Assembly (NCBI GenBank): GCA_026826555.1
Contig: JAKSZT010054396.1
Span: 21,858,168-21,922,167 of the forward strand
Direction: 5' to 3'
Length of the DNA stretch: 64,000 nucleotides
DNA from: Tolypeutes matacus
Taxonomy: Eukaryota; Chordata; Mammalia; Cingulata; Chlamyphoridae
Position 1 is the first letter of the stretch; every line of letters begins with the position of its first letter. Positions 12,809-22,748 of the stretch are shown here, one piece after another. The position numbers and the translations under genes were made by a program. The notes under the pieces were generated by a model that did no database searches, was not told where the DNA came from, and saw nothing but the letters and a program-made list of their open reading frames with translations.

Positions 12809-12937
12809 TTACAAAATGACACAGCTATTTTTTTCCTTTTCTTTTTCTTTATCTTTTTCTCGAAGTTCCTTTCGTTTACGTTCACTATTCCCAGATTGTC
12901 TTCCACTTGATGGAGAGGCTTGTGCTGGCTGGCCTTG
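12809..12937 (-). CDS. MINDY2: MINDY2 terminal coding exon, ends in CaaX-like CVIL
   Basis: The exon holds 42 codons and a TAA stop (12809-12811), from QGQPAQASPSSG to NSCVIL. The acceptor is TTAAAG|CAAGG (AG at 12938-12939), preceded by a pyrimidine-rich tract on the minus strand. The tail is strongly basic/acidic (ERKRKELREKDKEKEKEKN) and ends in Cys-Val-Ile-Leu. A C-terminal Cys-aliphatic-aliphatic-Leu fits a CaaX prenylation signal, with Leu favouring geranylgeranylation, and the adjacent polybasic run would support membrane attachment. That function is inferred from the motif. The match to the MINDY2 C-terminus as I recall it distinguishes it from MINDY1. The 3'UTR follows directly. Confidence 0.94.
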   Translation of the reverse strand, partial: QGQPAQASPSSGRQSGNSERKRKELREKDKEKEKEKNSCVIL

Positions 12938-13717
12938 CTTTAAGAAAAATACACAGAAAGAAATTATTCCAACTATTCTAAGGTGCTGTGCTTAATCATT
13001 TTTATCTAAAAAGAAAAAATACAAAAGTGAAAGGAATCATTAATGGAAAAAGAAGCTATTAGTGTATTGATTTGTTTTATTAAATGGTATCTGAGTAACT
13101 GCCTCTACTACTGTGGATACATATAATTATATGTATCCATTATTCTAAATAAAAGAAATTTCAAACAATAAATAACATGTAGGATTATATCACCTGGATC
13201 TGTAAATTTTTAAAAAATGTATATGTTAAAGTTTAGAAAAAGTTAAAGAAAATAACACCTTTTTGGTAAACTATAATAGTTCTTCAAGACCTTATTAAAT
13301 ATAATAATATACAGACTTTAAGTGGAGGAAAAAAAGATCTTGTTAAAAAAATTAATAATATAGTATGTTTTAACTTTTAAGCTCAGGATAGTAAATTTTG
13401 AGCTAGAAATAGAAATTTTATACTGAATTTAATGGAGACCTCTATAATTAAAGTTTCATCAGACCTTTTGTACTCTAATCAAAAAAGAAGAGTGTTGGCA
13501 TAGCACAATTAAACATAAAGGAATTTTTTAAATTTAATAACATGAGATTTAATATACAAGTAATAATAGCGGTATTTTCAGTCTTTAAAACATATCATTT
13601 AACTGGAAAAAGTGAAAAGTGGAAGAGTGCTAACCTTTGTTAACACTTAACCCAATGCCTGACATGTACTAAGTAATTCAACATTTATTTTTCACCACAA
13701 ACCTAAGAGTTAAGTAT

Positions 13718-13731
13718 TATCTTCTATTTTA
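13718..13731. repeat. TSD of CTDNEP1 retrocopy, left copy
   Basis: TATCTTCTATTTTA, identical to 15550-15563. The insertion split a MIR element whose halves flank the retrocopy. Confidence 0.9.
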
Positions 13732-14967
13732 TTTTATTTTTATTTATTTTATTTTTTTCCGGTTTCAAAATTATAATGCATGGTTTAAAAGAAAGGAAAG
13801 AAGAAAAAGAGAAAGCTGGTTACAGGTTTGAGGGAATCTAGGAAAAGAGGAAAATAGAAGGAAAGAAAGGTGGAACAAGTTTGGGGAAAATCCAGTGGCC
13901 TAAAATCCCCTCAGAGCAGGACTGAAGAATTAAGATCAGTTTTGTACAAGAGTTTTTAAAAAATAAAATCACAACAAAGCTGGCTTTGGCTTCTCTTTGA
14001 GCCTCCCAGATCACCAAATGTCTCTCACTCTGGCCAGTCCTGCCTTTCCACACAGTTTTTTTGGCACTCCTAGGCCTTGGCTTGTGTCCCAGTCTGGGGT
14101 TTCCAGGATGTGAACACGAAGTTAGAGTGAGGCTGCTTCAGAATCTGGCCCACGCATCCATCCAGACTCCAAGTGGAGTGTAGGGCTCCCAGGGCAGAGA
14201 GGGGTAGGAGGGGCAGACCCTGCCCAGGCAGTCCTCACCATTGGACAGGGGATCAAACGGCATCCGAGGGCTCACCCTCTCTTTCTCCCCTACCCCAACT
14301 CAGGTGGAGAGGGAGCAGCTGTCACCAGAGCCTGTGTTGGTGAAGGTTTTGGCTCAGCACAGAACGAACATCAACAGTGAACCTGAGGGCATCTAGCATG
14401 GGAAGCAGGTTGAGAAGGGCTGTGTCACTGGGGTCACTAAACCAGGAATTGATGGGGATGGCATTGTGTGGATGGCTCTTATAAGCCCCTGGGGAGTTAT
14501 CCAGGATCACAATGCTAGAGAGGTCACTGTGGACCACAGAGAAGTCCTTGATGTAATTGCCCAACGTCAAAGTGCAGTGCTGTCTATAGTATCTTCTCTT
14601 GAGAATGCTTCTGCTATTGTCCAGTTTGTCTGCCACAGCAGAGCCATAAATCTCCATGCTTGCTGTGAACACCACCAGCTCGTGCCACTGGCTCATACCA
14701 CTGGCTCACCACTTCTAAGAAGAAATCCACATGGGGCCTCTTATGTACAAAAAACTGAACAGGACGTTTGTCTATTACCACCTTGAGGATGAAGTCAGGA
14801 GGTGTTCCAGGCCAAACCGTGGGCCTCAGGACCCCATCATGGTGGGAGTGGATAAGTGTTTTATCCAGATCTAGCACCAGGATTTTCCTCTTCACCTGGC
14901 CCAGCAGATTCCGAGACACAGGAGATAAAGGAAGGATATCGTACCGGACTGTCTGGTGCTGAATTAC

Positions 14968-15081
14968 CTTGCCTGAGGTCACACCGCTAGGAATTATTTA
15001 GTTGTTTGTCTCCCCAGTTAGAATGAAAACTCCCTGAGAGCATGGATTTCTGTCTTGATCACGGCTGTATTCCCAGTGCCA
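14968..15081 (-). other. extra segment within CTDNEP1 retrocopy, old-repeat-like
   Basis: Between the codons for ...RRQIR-like residues (WRQIR here) and [10 protein letters not shown], where the parent protein is continuous, about 114 bases are inserted. They resemble an ancient L2/MIR 3' region: a GGGAATACAGC-type start, a middle with GGAGTTTTCATTCTAACTGG and an end with GTGTGACCTCAGGCAAG. An in-frame TGA occurs early. No TSD flanks it. It may be an alternative exon of the parent transcript captured by reverse transcription. Confidence 0.7.
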
Positions 15082-15401
15082 TGCGGATCTGCCTCCACAA
15101 AAGGTAAATGAAGAAGCTCCAGAGCTTGGCGGCGAAGGCCACTAACTTGCGCAGCCCCAGTAGACACTGCGTCCGCATCATCCGGATGACCCCGGCACTG
15201 CCAGCCCCCCAGGGGCAGCCCCCCCCACCACCAGGAGGGGAAACGGGGACCCTGAGTGGCAGGAGAGGCTGCAGAGAGGGGCACGGAGCTGGAAGCTCAG
15301 AAAGCCACCCCCGGCGAGGGGGAAGCCCAGGGGAGCGGGGAGCCAGGGGACAGGCGTGGGCAGCCTGCGGGGGCCCACATGGGCGGGGAATGGCACTGAC
15401 A

Positions 15402-15446
15402 GCTTCGCAGGGGTTGGCTTCGCAGGGGTTGGCTTCGCAGGGATTG
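15402..15446. repeat. 15-bp tandem triplication in retrocopy 5' region
   Basis: GCTTCGCAGGGGTTG occurs at 15402-15416 and 15417-15431, with a third slightly diverged unit (GGATTG end) at 15432-15446. It lies in the GC-rich 5'UTR part of the CTDNEP1 retrocopy. Confidence 0.85.
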
Positions 15447-15549
15447 CGGGCCTGGGAGGGAAGGGGATGGAGAATTGGGGGAGGGCAGTGGGGGAAGGGG
15501 GGAAGGAGAGGGAAGGGAGGGAGAAGGGGGAGGGGAAGGGAGAAGGGGC

Positions 15550-15563
15550 TATCTTCTATTTTA
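15550..15563. repeat. TSD of CTDNEP1 retrocopy, right copy
   Basis: Perfect copy of 13718-13731. The MIR resumes directly after it with AAGACAGGGAAAATGAGG. Confidence 0.9.
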
Positions 15564-15993
15564 AAGACAGGGAAAATGAGGCTGAGAAAAGTAGAGGACT
15601 TTACCTAAGGTGTTGCAATTAGTAAGGCTAGATAAGCAGGTCATGCAAAACCGTTATCTATCTGGCTCCAAAGTCTTTCCAATAGTATCTCATACTGCCC
15701 TCTAGTTGACAGAAAGTACTTTGCTCAAATTGTGGTTTATTTTCTTTGCAGCTATTAAGGACTTAAAAATAAATTTCAAAAATCTTGCCATCAGAAGCAC
15801 AGAAAAAAATAATTTCACTAAATTAAATTTATTAGAATAGTCACAAAACACATGGGTCATAAAAACCATGGATGCTAAAATACTAACATAATTGAAGAGT
15901 TAGTGTCCAATTAAAAATTTTTTTTATCTCAGCAGAAATTGCATTATTGCTAAAGTGATCATTATATTTAAGAATCAGAATCCTAGTTCTTAC

Positions 15994-16188
15994 CTGGGTC
16001 TGTGTAGAAGCAGAAGCAGTAGCAGCCACTGCTTGTTCCTGTTCCTGGTAATACTGAGAAGCTCTTCTATCCTCCTCCTCTTGGAGTTTCTTTGCTAGTT
16101 CCAAATCACTGATTCCTTCTGGGATTTGTTCCCAGTTGATATCTTGGCTCTGCTGTTCTTGTTGTAGAGATAATGCCATAAGATAGTC
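15994..16188 (-). CDS. MINDY2: MINDY2 coding exon with MIU ubiquitin-binding helix
   Basis: 65 codons, phase 0, from DYLMALSLQQ to ASTQTQ. The acceptor AG is at 16189-16190 (TTAG|GAC) and the donor GT at 15992-15993 (CAG|GTAAGA). After a Gln-rich stretch comes the helix DLELAKKLQEEEDRRA, a motif-interacting-with-ubiquitin (MIU) of the MINDY1/2 type (acidic-hydrophobic residues, central AxxL, then Glu). This helix binds polyubiquitin and underlies preference for longer K48 chains (family knowledge). An Ala/Thr/Ser/Gln-rich linker follows. Reading through the donor gives only a short extension before a stop, so the annotated boundary is favoured. The next intron downstream contains the CTDNEP1 retrocopy, in the same orientation as MINDY2. 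Confidence 0.95.
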
Positions 16189-16336
16189 CTAAGAAATTAA
16201 ATTATAACCATCTTTAGCTATGAGATTTTACCTAAGAACTAATAAGCATAAATAAAGAGGTTATATCTATAAGTTAATATCTTTGGAACTCATTTGAAAT
16301 TCTTTCTGGAAGCAGTATAATAGCCATTACAGATAG

Positions 16337-16363
16337 TTTAAAAAAAAAAAAAAAAAAAAAAAA
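16337..16363 (+). repeat. A-run in MINDY2 intron
   Basis: A long A-run directly before GGGTTCCCCC. Could be the tail of a retroposon, but I could not find matching TSDs. Confidence 0.7.
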
Positions 16364-16379
16364 GGGTTCCCCCTGTTAA

Positions 16380-16620
16380 AAGAAACACATGTTACTGTAG
16401 AAATGCCAAAAAATACAGAAAAGCATAAATAAGAAAGTTAAAATCACTGTATCATTACACAGAGATAACCACTGTTAATACCGTAATATTATCCACCTAG
16501 CATTTTTTTCTACATTCATAACCCCTTGAAAACACCCCTTCCCAACCCCTGAAACTATTGTTTTATAATCTGCTTCCTTCTTTATTTAATGTCACAAATA
16601 TTTCATTTACTAAAAATTAT
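16380..16620 (+). repeat. old repeat, family unassigned
   Basis: Contains ACAGAGATAACCACTGTTAA, a motif I recognise from a common old mammalian interspersed repeat. A loosely similar block occurs at about 61540-61690. Confidence 0.4.
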
Positions 16621-17425
16621 AAGAATTTCCTGAGGTTATTAAATATTCTTCCAAATCAAGATTTTTAAAGCCAGCATAGTAGACCACCTACAATTATACC
16701 ATCAAGTAATTAACCTCCTCTCACCTCTCCCATAAACACACCCAGATTATTTCCTAAAAGAGAAAGTGGTACATCTTAGATTAAAAGTTACATTATTTAA
16801 TAAAAATAATCAAAACAAACAAAAAGTTACATTATTTAACTGAATGCCAATTTTATTAATTAGTGTTAACACTGAATGAAACTTGTTTATTCTGTGTATT
16901 TACCCTGCTATCTACCCTCAAAAATATAAGAATTTTATCTCAGAGGATATGTAAAAAAGAAAGGTTGTTGCCTGTGAAGACCTTGTACTATATATACAGC
17001 ATGACTATCTTACAGATGTCAAGAATTTGTCCTTCAAATTTTTCTCAACACTTCAAACTCTCTATATACCAACACCTTACAACTAGACTACTATGACTAT
17101 TCCTTTTGCCTTTATTCCCTCTTTATTCTTTACATACAGTGGTTTAAAAATCATTCACATTTCTCTTTAATAATATTTAAAAAACAATGCTCCTGTGTAG
17201 CTTCTGAAGGAAAATGAGTATGTTGATTATTAGGGCCGTTTTTCAAAGGAAAGTCAAGAGTCCTAGAAAGATTAGCATTTGTTTGAATCAAGTAATTTTC
17301 TGTGCATTCATAGCATGATATTCAAATAAAGCATGCATCTTTAGTTCAAAATATTTGGATAACTGAATTCACATTTAAAACGAATAACCATTTTAAACAA
17401 TATGAAGAAGACAAAACAAATTTAC

Positions 17426-17599
17426 CTGATCTATCTGATCTTGTTGTCCTCTATATACAGTTTCAGGATCTGAAGGAGGCCGCAGATGAAATTCTGAGTC
17501 ACAGAAATTTCCATCACCATCTACATTGTGTAGACTTTCCCAAACAACTTTTTCTTCAGTAAGAAATCCCTGGTCTGTTACCAACAAATACAGCTGACC
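17426..17599 (-). CDS. MINDY2: MINDY2 coding exon, end of catalytic domain
   Basis: Exactly 58 codons in phase 0 at both ends, from GQLYLLVTDQ to GQQDQIDQ. The acceptor AG is at 17600-17601 (TTAAG|GG) and the donor GT at 17424-17425 (CAG|GTAAA). The segment LYLLVTDQGFLTEEKVVWESL is the conserved last strand/helix region of the MINDY fold. The acidic stretch NVDGDGNF and the following linker FHLRPPSDPETVY lead towards the ubiquitin-binding region. The splice sites match consensus and no disruption is seen. The 3' flanking intron (16189-17425) holds a long A-run and an old repeat; the 5' flanking intron begins beside an antisense L1. Confidence 0.94.
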
Positions 17600-18227
17600 C
17601 TTAATAAGGAATAACAAAAGAAAAAGGAGTGTTAAACTGATTAAAACTAGTTAATATATAAGATGAAATTTATAATCTATATGTTTAAAGCATTTTAATT
17701 ATTCCTACTAGTTAGATCTGTAGATACTTTATTTATTCACTGAATTAAATCCACCTGACTTTGAACAATCATGCTTAAAATATGGGACTTCACACCTCAC
17801 CCCCCCAAAATAATAACAGGGTTCCTATATAATACCACCCTATTAACACTTTGCACTGCTGTGGAACATTTGTTACAATTGATGATAGCACATTTTTATA
17901 TTTGTACTATTAACTATAGCCCATGGTTTAACTTAGGGTTCACTGTTTGTGTAATGGGATTCCTTCGATTTTTAAAAAGTTTTTATTCTGTTACCATACA
18001 TACAATCTAACATTTCCCATTTTAATCACATTCAGATATATATTTCAGTGCTGTTAATTACATTCACAATGCTGTGCTATCATCTCCACCATCCATTACC
18101 AAAACATTTCCATCATTCCAAATAGGAGCCTTCTACATTCCCTATCCCTACCCCATCCTCTGGTAATAATCTTTTTTAAGATTTATTTTTGGTGTAGATG
18201 ATAGCACAGCATTGTGAATCTGTAGAT

Positions 18228-18606
18228 TTTTTTTTTTTAAGATTTATTTTTATTTATTTCTACACCTCCGCCCCCCCATTGTTTGCACTTGCTGTCTCCT
18301 CTCTGTGTCTGTTCGTTGTGTGCTCGTCTTCTTTTTAGGAGGCACTGGGAACCAAACCCAGGACCTCCTATGTGGGAGGGAGGCACCTAATGGCTTGAGC
18401 CACCTTTGCTCCCATTTGTTGTCCCTCATTGGGTTTCTTCATTGTGTCTCTTCGTTGCGTCATCTCATTGCATCAGCTTGCCACGCCAGCCTGTCATGTC
18501 AGCTCACTGACTTGCTCGTCTTCTTTAGGAGGCACTGGGAACCAAACCTGGGAACTCCCATGTAGTAGGTGGGCATCCCACTGCTTGAGCCACATCTGTT
18601 ACCCTT
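18228..18606 (-). mobile_element. dimeric DAS-type SINE, antisense
   Basis: Two minus-strand tRNA-like modules (each with CAAGCNGTGG-like A-box and GGTTYGGTTCC-like B-box complement), separated by a TGAGCTGACATGACAGGC-type linker. The T-rich 3' tail begins at about 18228; a second short tail copy (18175-18190) lies beside it. Confidence 0.8.
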
Positions 18607-18727
18607 ATTGTTTATTCTGACTCTGTGGGTTTGCTTATTTGCACTCAACATGATGCCTTCAAAGTTCATCCATGTTGTTGCATGTATCAGGTCTTCATTC
18701 CTTTTAATGGCTGAATAATATCCCATT

Positions 18728-18755
18728 GTGTGTGTGTATATATATATATATATAT
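18728..18755. repeat. (TG)n(TA)n microsatellite
   Basis: TGTGTGTGTG followed by a TATATA run, within the antisense L1 3' segment. Confidence 0.9.
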
Positions 18756-21154
18756 CACATTTTCCTTATCCATTCATTAGTTGATAGATGCTTAGGTTGA
18801 TTCCTTCTCTTGGCAATTATGAAAAATGCCATTATGAACATTGGTGTGCAAATACCTGTGAAAACCCCTGCTTTCAATTTTTTGGGTATATACCTAGTAG
18901 TAGGATTACTGACTTATATGGTAGTTGTATACTTAGGTTTCTGAGGAACCACCAAACTGTCTTCCACAGCAGCTGTACCATTTTACATTGCCACCAGCAA
19001 TAAATGAGGGTTCCTATTTCTCCACATCCTCTTCAACACGTCATTTTCTGTTTTGTTTTTAATAGCAGCCATTGAAATAGGTGTGAAATGGTATCTCATT
19101 TGGGGTTTGATTTGCATTTCCCTAATGACTAGTGATGTTTTGCCAGAGTTTGCCGCATGTATTTTGGGGCACCCTGGTTAGGCACATAGACATTTATGAC
19201 TGTTATTTCTTCCTAGTAGATTGTCCCTTTTTATTAATATATAATGGCCTTCTTATAACTTCTCATAACTTTTTTTTGCATTTAAAGTCTGTTTTTTCTG
19301 TTATCAGTGTAGCTAACCCTACTTTTTTTTTGGTTACTATTTGCGTAGAGTATCTTTTTCCAAACTTTCACTTTCAGCCAATTTATATCCTTGAGTCTAA
19401 GGTGAGTATCTTGGAGGCAGAATATGGATGGCTCATATTTTTTTAATCCATTCTTTCAGTCTATACCTTTGATTGGGGAGTTTAATCCATTCACATTCAA
19501 TATTACTGTAAATGAATTATTTACTTCCACCATTTTATTCTTTGGTTTTCATATGTCATATCTTATTTTCACATTTTTACTCTTTTTTGGCTATCCTTTC
19601 TGCTAGTCTTGCCTTCTACACTCTCCTCCAAGCCTCTCTTTCCTATCTTTTTCTTTCAGGCTGTAAGCCTCCTTTTATTACTTCAGGCAAAGGTGGATTC
19701 TATTTTACAAACTCTCTTAGTTTCTGTGAATTTGTGAATATTTTAAACCCACCTTCATTTTTGAAGGCCAATTTTGTCTGATAAAGAATTCTTAGCTGGC
19801 AATTTTTCTCAGTATCCTAATTATATCATACCACTTTCTTCTCGCCTCCATGGTTTCTGATGAGAAATCTGCACTAAGTCTTACTGGGCATCCCTTGTAT
19901 GTGATGGTTTGCTTCTTCCTTGCTGCTCTCAGAGTTTGCTCTTTATCTTTGATGTTTGACATTCTGTGTAGTATGTGTCTTGGAGTAGGTCTATTTGGAT
20001 TTATTCTGATTGAGGTATGCTGTGTGTAAATTCATTTCTTTCATGAGAGTTGGGAAATTTTAATCTATTACTTCCTCAAATACTCTTTCTGCCCCTTTTC
20101 CCTTTTCTTCTAGAACTCCCATGACACATATGTTGTTGAGCTCCCTGAGCCCCTCCTCAAATTTTTTGCATTCTTTTCTGTTCTTCTCTCTTCAATTTCA
20201 GCTGTTCTGTCTTCTGTATCACTTATTCTTCTATCATTTATAGTCTGCTGTTGTATGCCTCTAATGTGTTTTTTATCTAACCTATTTATTGTGTCTTTCA
20301 TTCCCATAAGCTTGGTTGTTTTTCTATTCAGGTTTTCAGATTCTTCTTTGTGCTTGCTCAATGTCTTCTTGATGTCCTTTATCTCTGTAGCCATATTGTC
20401 TTTCAACTCATTAATTTGATTTTGGAAATTTGTATGAATCTTGTTGATTAGTTGTCTCAAATCCTGTGTCTCATCTGGGTCTTTGATATAGTCCATTGCT
20501 TGAGCCATTTCTTCCATTTTCTTATTATGGCTTGTAATTTTTTTGTTGATGTCTAGTCATTTGATTATGATAATGAGTTTACTCTGATGTTCAATTTCTC
20601 TTTTGTAGGGATTTAATGGTAGGAGGCTGTGTGTTACTGCTGTTTTTTGATTCTTGGTTCAACCTGTTCTAGGTCTTTACCATTGTCCCTGTTGCTCAAA
20701 TATGGGCCCTGAACCCAGTAATCGGTTGCAGATCCGCTTCCAAGGGCCTTGGGGAGGGAGGCTGCAAAGACCAGAAAAAGCCTCTCTTATTCCCTTTTAA
20801 TTTCCTCACATGCATTTCCTTGGTCCGCCAGCTGATGGTACTCTTTGGCAGCCCTCAGTTCAAAGCCTGGTCAGAGTGTTTTGGCTATAACACCAACTGC
20901 AGCACTGTAACAGAGGATCCTGCCTGGAGGTTATTCAGAGCCTCGCAATTCAAACTTTCTCAAAGGTAATTCTTCAACCTTTCCTGGCAGCCCCCTCCCT
21001 TTTCCCAGGTAGGAAATAATTCCACTCCCTTCTGTGTCCTCAAAAACCAGTCCTGCAGTAGGAAGGGTGATTGAAAGGGTTTGATGTCTTTAGTCCCATG
21101 CCAGCTCCCAGGACAAACAATGGTGTGGCCCTGCCTGGCCTGGAAGTGCTTGTG

Positions 21155-21212
21155 GAACATAGGAGATAAATGGATAAAAGTAAATAAATCTTTAAAAAAA
21201 AAAAAAAAAAAA
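21155..21212 (+). mobile_element. 3' tail fragment of a DAS SINE
   Basis: GATAAATGGATAAAAG, then AAATAAATCTTT and a long A-run, matching the 3' end of DAS SINEs on the plus strand. The body is missing. Confidence 0.6.
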
Positions 21213-22285
21213 TCAGTTGGCCATAAATGTGAGGGTTGATGTCTGTCCTTTTGCCTGTACCATGCTGGGGTTTTTTGTTTGTTTGTTTTTCCTATCTGGT
21301 TGTGTCATCGTCTTTTTGGTGTGGTACCGCAGGGGGGCCTGGGTCTCTCCATATCTCCATACAGGTCTGAGGTGCCTTTTTTCCCTTTTTTTTTTTTTTA
21401 CCAGGAGGTCCCAGGGATCGAACCCGAGTCCTCCATATGGTAAATGGGAGCTCAACTGCTTGAGCCACAGCCACTTCCCCCATGCTGATTTTATTACCAT
21501 GGCTTTGTAATAATTTTAAGATTGGAAAGGGTGAGTCTTCCAACTTCATTTTTCTTTTTCAAGATGGCTTAGCTATTCAGAGCCCCTTACTCTTCCATAT
21601 AAAATTGATGATTGGCTTTTCCACTTTTGCAAAGAAAAGTTGTTGGAACTTTGATTGGGATTGCATTGTATCTAAAAATTGCTTTGGGTATTATTGACAT
21701 CTTAACATTTTGTCTTCCTATCCATGAACACAGAATATCCTTCCATTTATTCAGATATTTAATTTCTTTTAGCAATGTTTTGTAGTTTTCTGTGTAGAAG
21801 TAGTTTACAACCTTGGTTAGATTTATTCCCAGATATTTGATTCTCTTAGTTGCTCTTGTGAATGGAATTTTTTTCTTGATTTCATCTTCTGATTGTCTAT
21901 TGCTTGTGCAAAGAAACATTACTGATTTTTGGGTGTTGAATTGGTACCCCACCACTTTGCTGAATTATTAGCTCTAGGAGTTTGTTGTGGATTTTTAGGA
22001 TTTCCTGTATATAGGATCATATCATCTGCAAACACTTCCTTTCCAATTTGGATGCCTTTTATTTCTTTTCCTTGCCTAACTGCTCTGAACTTCTTATGTT
22101 AAACCAACCCACTTGATCATGGTGTGTTTGGTTTGCTAGCATTTTGTTGAGGAGTTTTGCATCTATATTCATAAGAGATATTGGTCTACTTTTCTTTTCT
22201 TGCTATATCTTTATCTGGCTTTGGATGAGGGTGATAATAGCCTTGTAGAATGAATTCAGAAGTGTTCCCTCCTCTTCCATTTGTT
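21213..22285 (-). mobile_element. L1 ORF2 fragment, antisense
   Basis: The minus strand from about 21587 to 21955 encodes an L1 ORF2 segment ([37 protein letters not shown]), and flanking bases continue the ORF2 reverse-transcriptase region to about 22285. Several frame breaks. A SINE (21268-21479) interrupts it. Confidence 0.85.
21260..21487 (-). mobile_element. DAS-type SINE variant, antisense
   Basis: Short TSD CCATGCTG at 21260-21267 and 21480-21487. The tRNA-like head at 21395-21479 is clear; the remainder (21268-21394) is a linker variant not shared with the DAS-III-like copies. Confidence 0.75.
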
Positions 22286-22748
22286 TGCCTTTTTAAAATT
22301 AAGCCTATATGACTAATCTAACCTATATCAATTTTTCCTCTTTGTACCATTAGTCACTTCTTCTCTGTACTCCTGTAGTACTTTTTACCTATTGCAATTA
22401 GTGTCCTTAATCACACTGTACTGTAATTGTGTTTTCTGCTTCATTTGCCAGACTATTTTTTTTTATCTCTATATCTCTGGGCCTAGTATAGGGTATATCA
22501 TAAAGTTGGAGTCTAATTTTTATTGACTCAATGAACTTATATTGTCTCTACAGTTACTAACAGAGAATTTAGTGTATATTATTATATGCATTATTTCTAA
22601 CTCCAACCATGTGTAAGGTTTTTGTCCCTGGAATACCATTTAAAGTTTGTAAGCTATTTTTTTCTTCAGATTTGCAAAGGATATGACTTTCTGTGAATTG
22701 CTCAGATTTCCCACTGGTTAATATTATTGCTCAAGAATAATACTTTTT

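Larger units (their letters stand above)
13732..15549 (-). pseudogene. CTDNEP1: CTDNEP1 (Dullard) processed retrocopy
   Basis: The minus strand carries an intronless copy of CTD nuclear envelope phosphatase 1. It comprises a GC-rich 5'UTR (about 15182-15549), a start at 15181 with [10 protein letters not shown] and the N-terminal hydrophobic segment, the phosphatase domain with the HAD motif DLDKT (parent DLDET), and the C-terminus NLHQHRLW ending at 14322. A 3'UTR and A-rich tail (13732-13757) follow. Hallmarks of L1-mediated retrotransposition are present: no introns, a poly(A) tail and a perfect 14-bp TSD TATCTTCTATTTTA at 13718-13731 and 15550-15563. The implied nick TTTT/AA fits the L1 endonuclease. 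The frame is broken by a roughly 114-bp insertion with a stop (14968-15081) and by a 13-bp tandem duplication near 14690, so it is unlikely to make the phosphatase. It lies in a MINDY2 intron in the sense direction. The parent acts with CNEP1R1 on lipin at the nuclear envelope. Confidence 0.93.
13640..15690 (+). repeat. MIR SINE split by the CTDNEP1 retrocopy
   Basis: Left half about 13640-13731, right half about 15550-15690. Joined, they read like a MIR core: ...AATGCCTGACATGTACTAAG, then GACAGGGAAAATGAGGCTGAG and a weak match to the tail. The interruption dates the retrocopy after the MIR. Confidence 0.75.
17790..21150 (-). mobile_element. L1 with large internal ORF2 deletion, antisense to plus
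   Basis: Read on the minus strand: 5'UTR-like sequence (about 20570-21150), an ORF1 remnant (20110-20517 encodes ...MEEMAQAMDYIKDPDE with a coiled-coil-like region), the ORF1 C-terminal part (19700-20100), and the ORF2 start with NIYAPNQ-like sequence near 19170. It then jumps near 19130 to the ORF2 3' end and 3'UTR (about 17790-19130). About 2.9 kb of ORF2 is missing relative to L1-A. A dimeric SINE (about 18228-18606) interrupts the 3' part. Confidence 0.75.

Noticed and set aside
15108..15608. Plus-strand open frame of 166 codons in GC-rich DNA
   Set aside because: It is the antisense of the CTDNEP1 retrocopy 5'UTR and start region; Gly/Arg-rich composition comes from the GC-rich template.
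20110..20517. Minus-strand 135-codon frame with coiled-coil look
   Set aside because: It is an L1 ORF1 remnant in an antisense L1.
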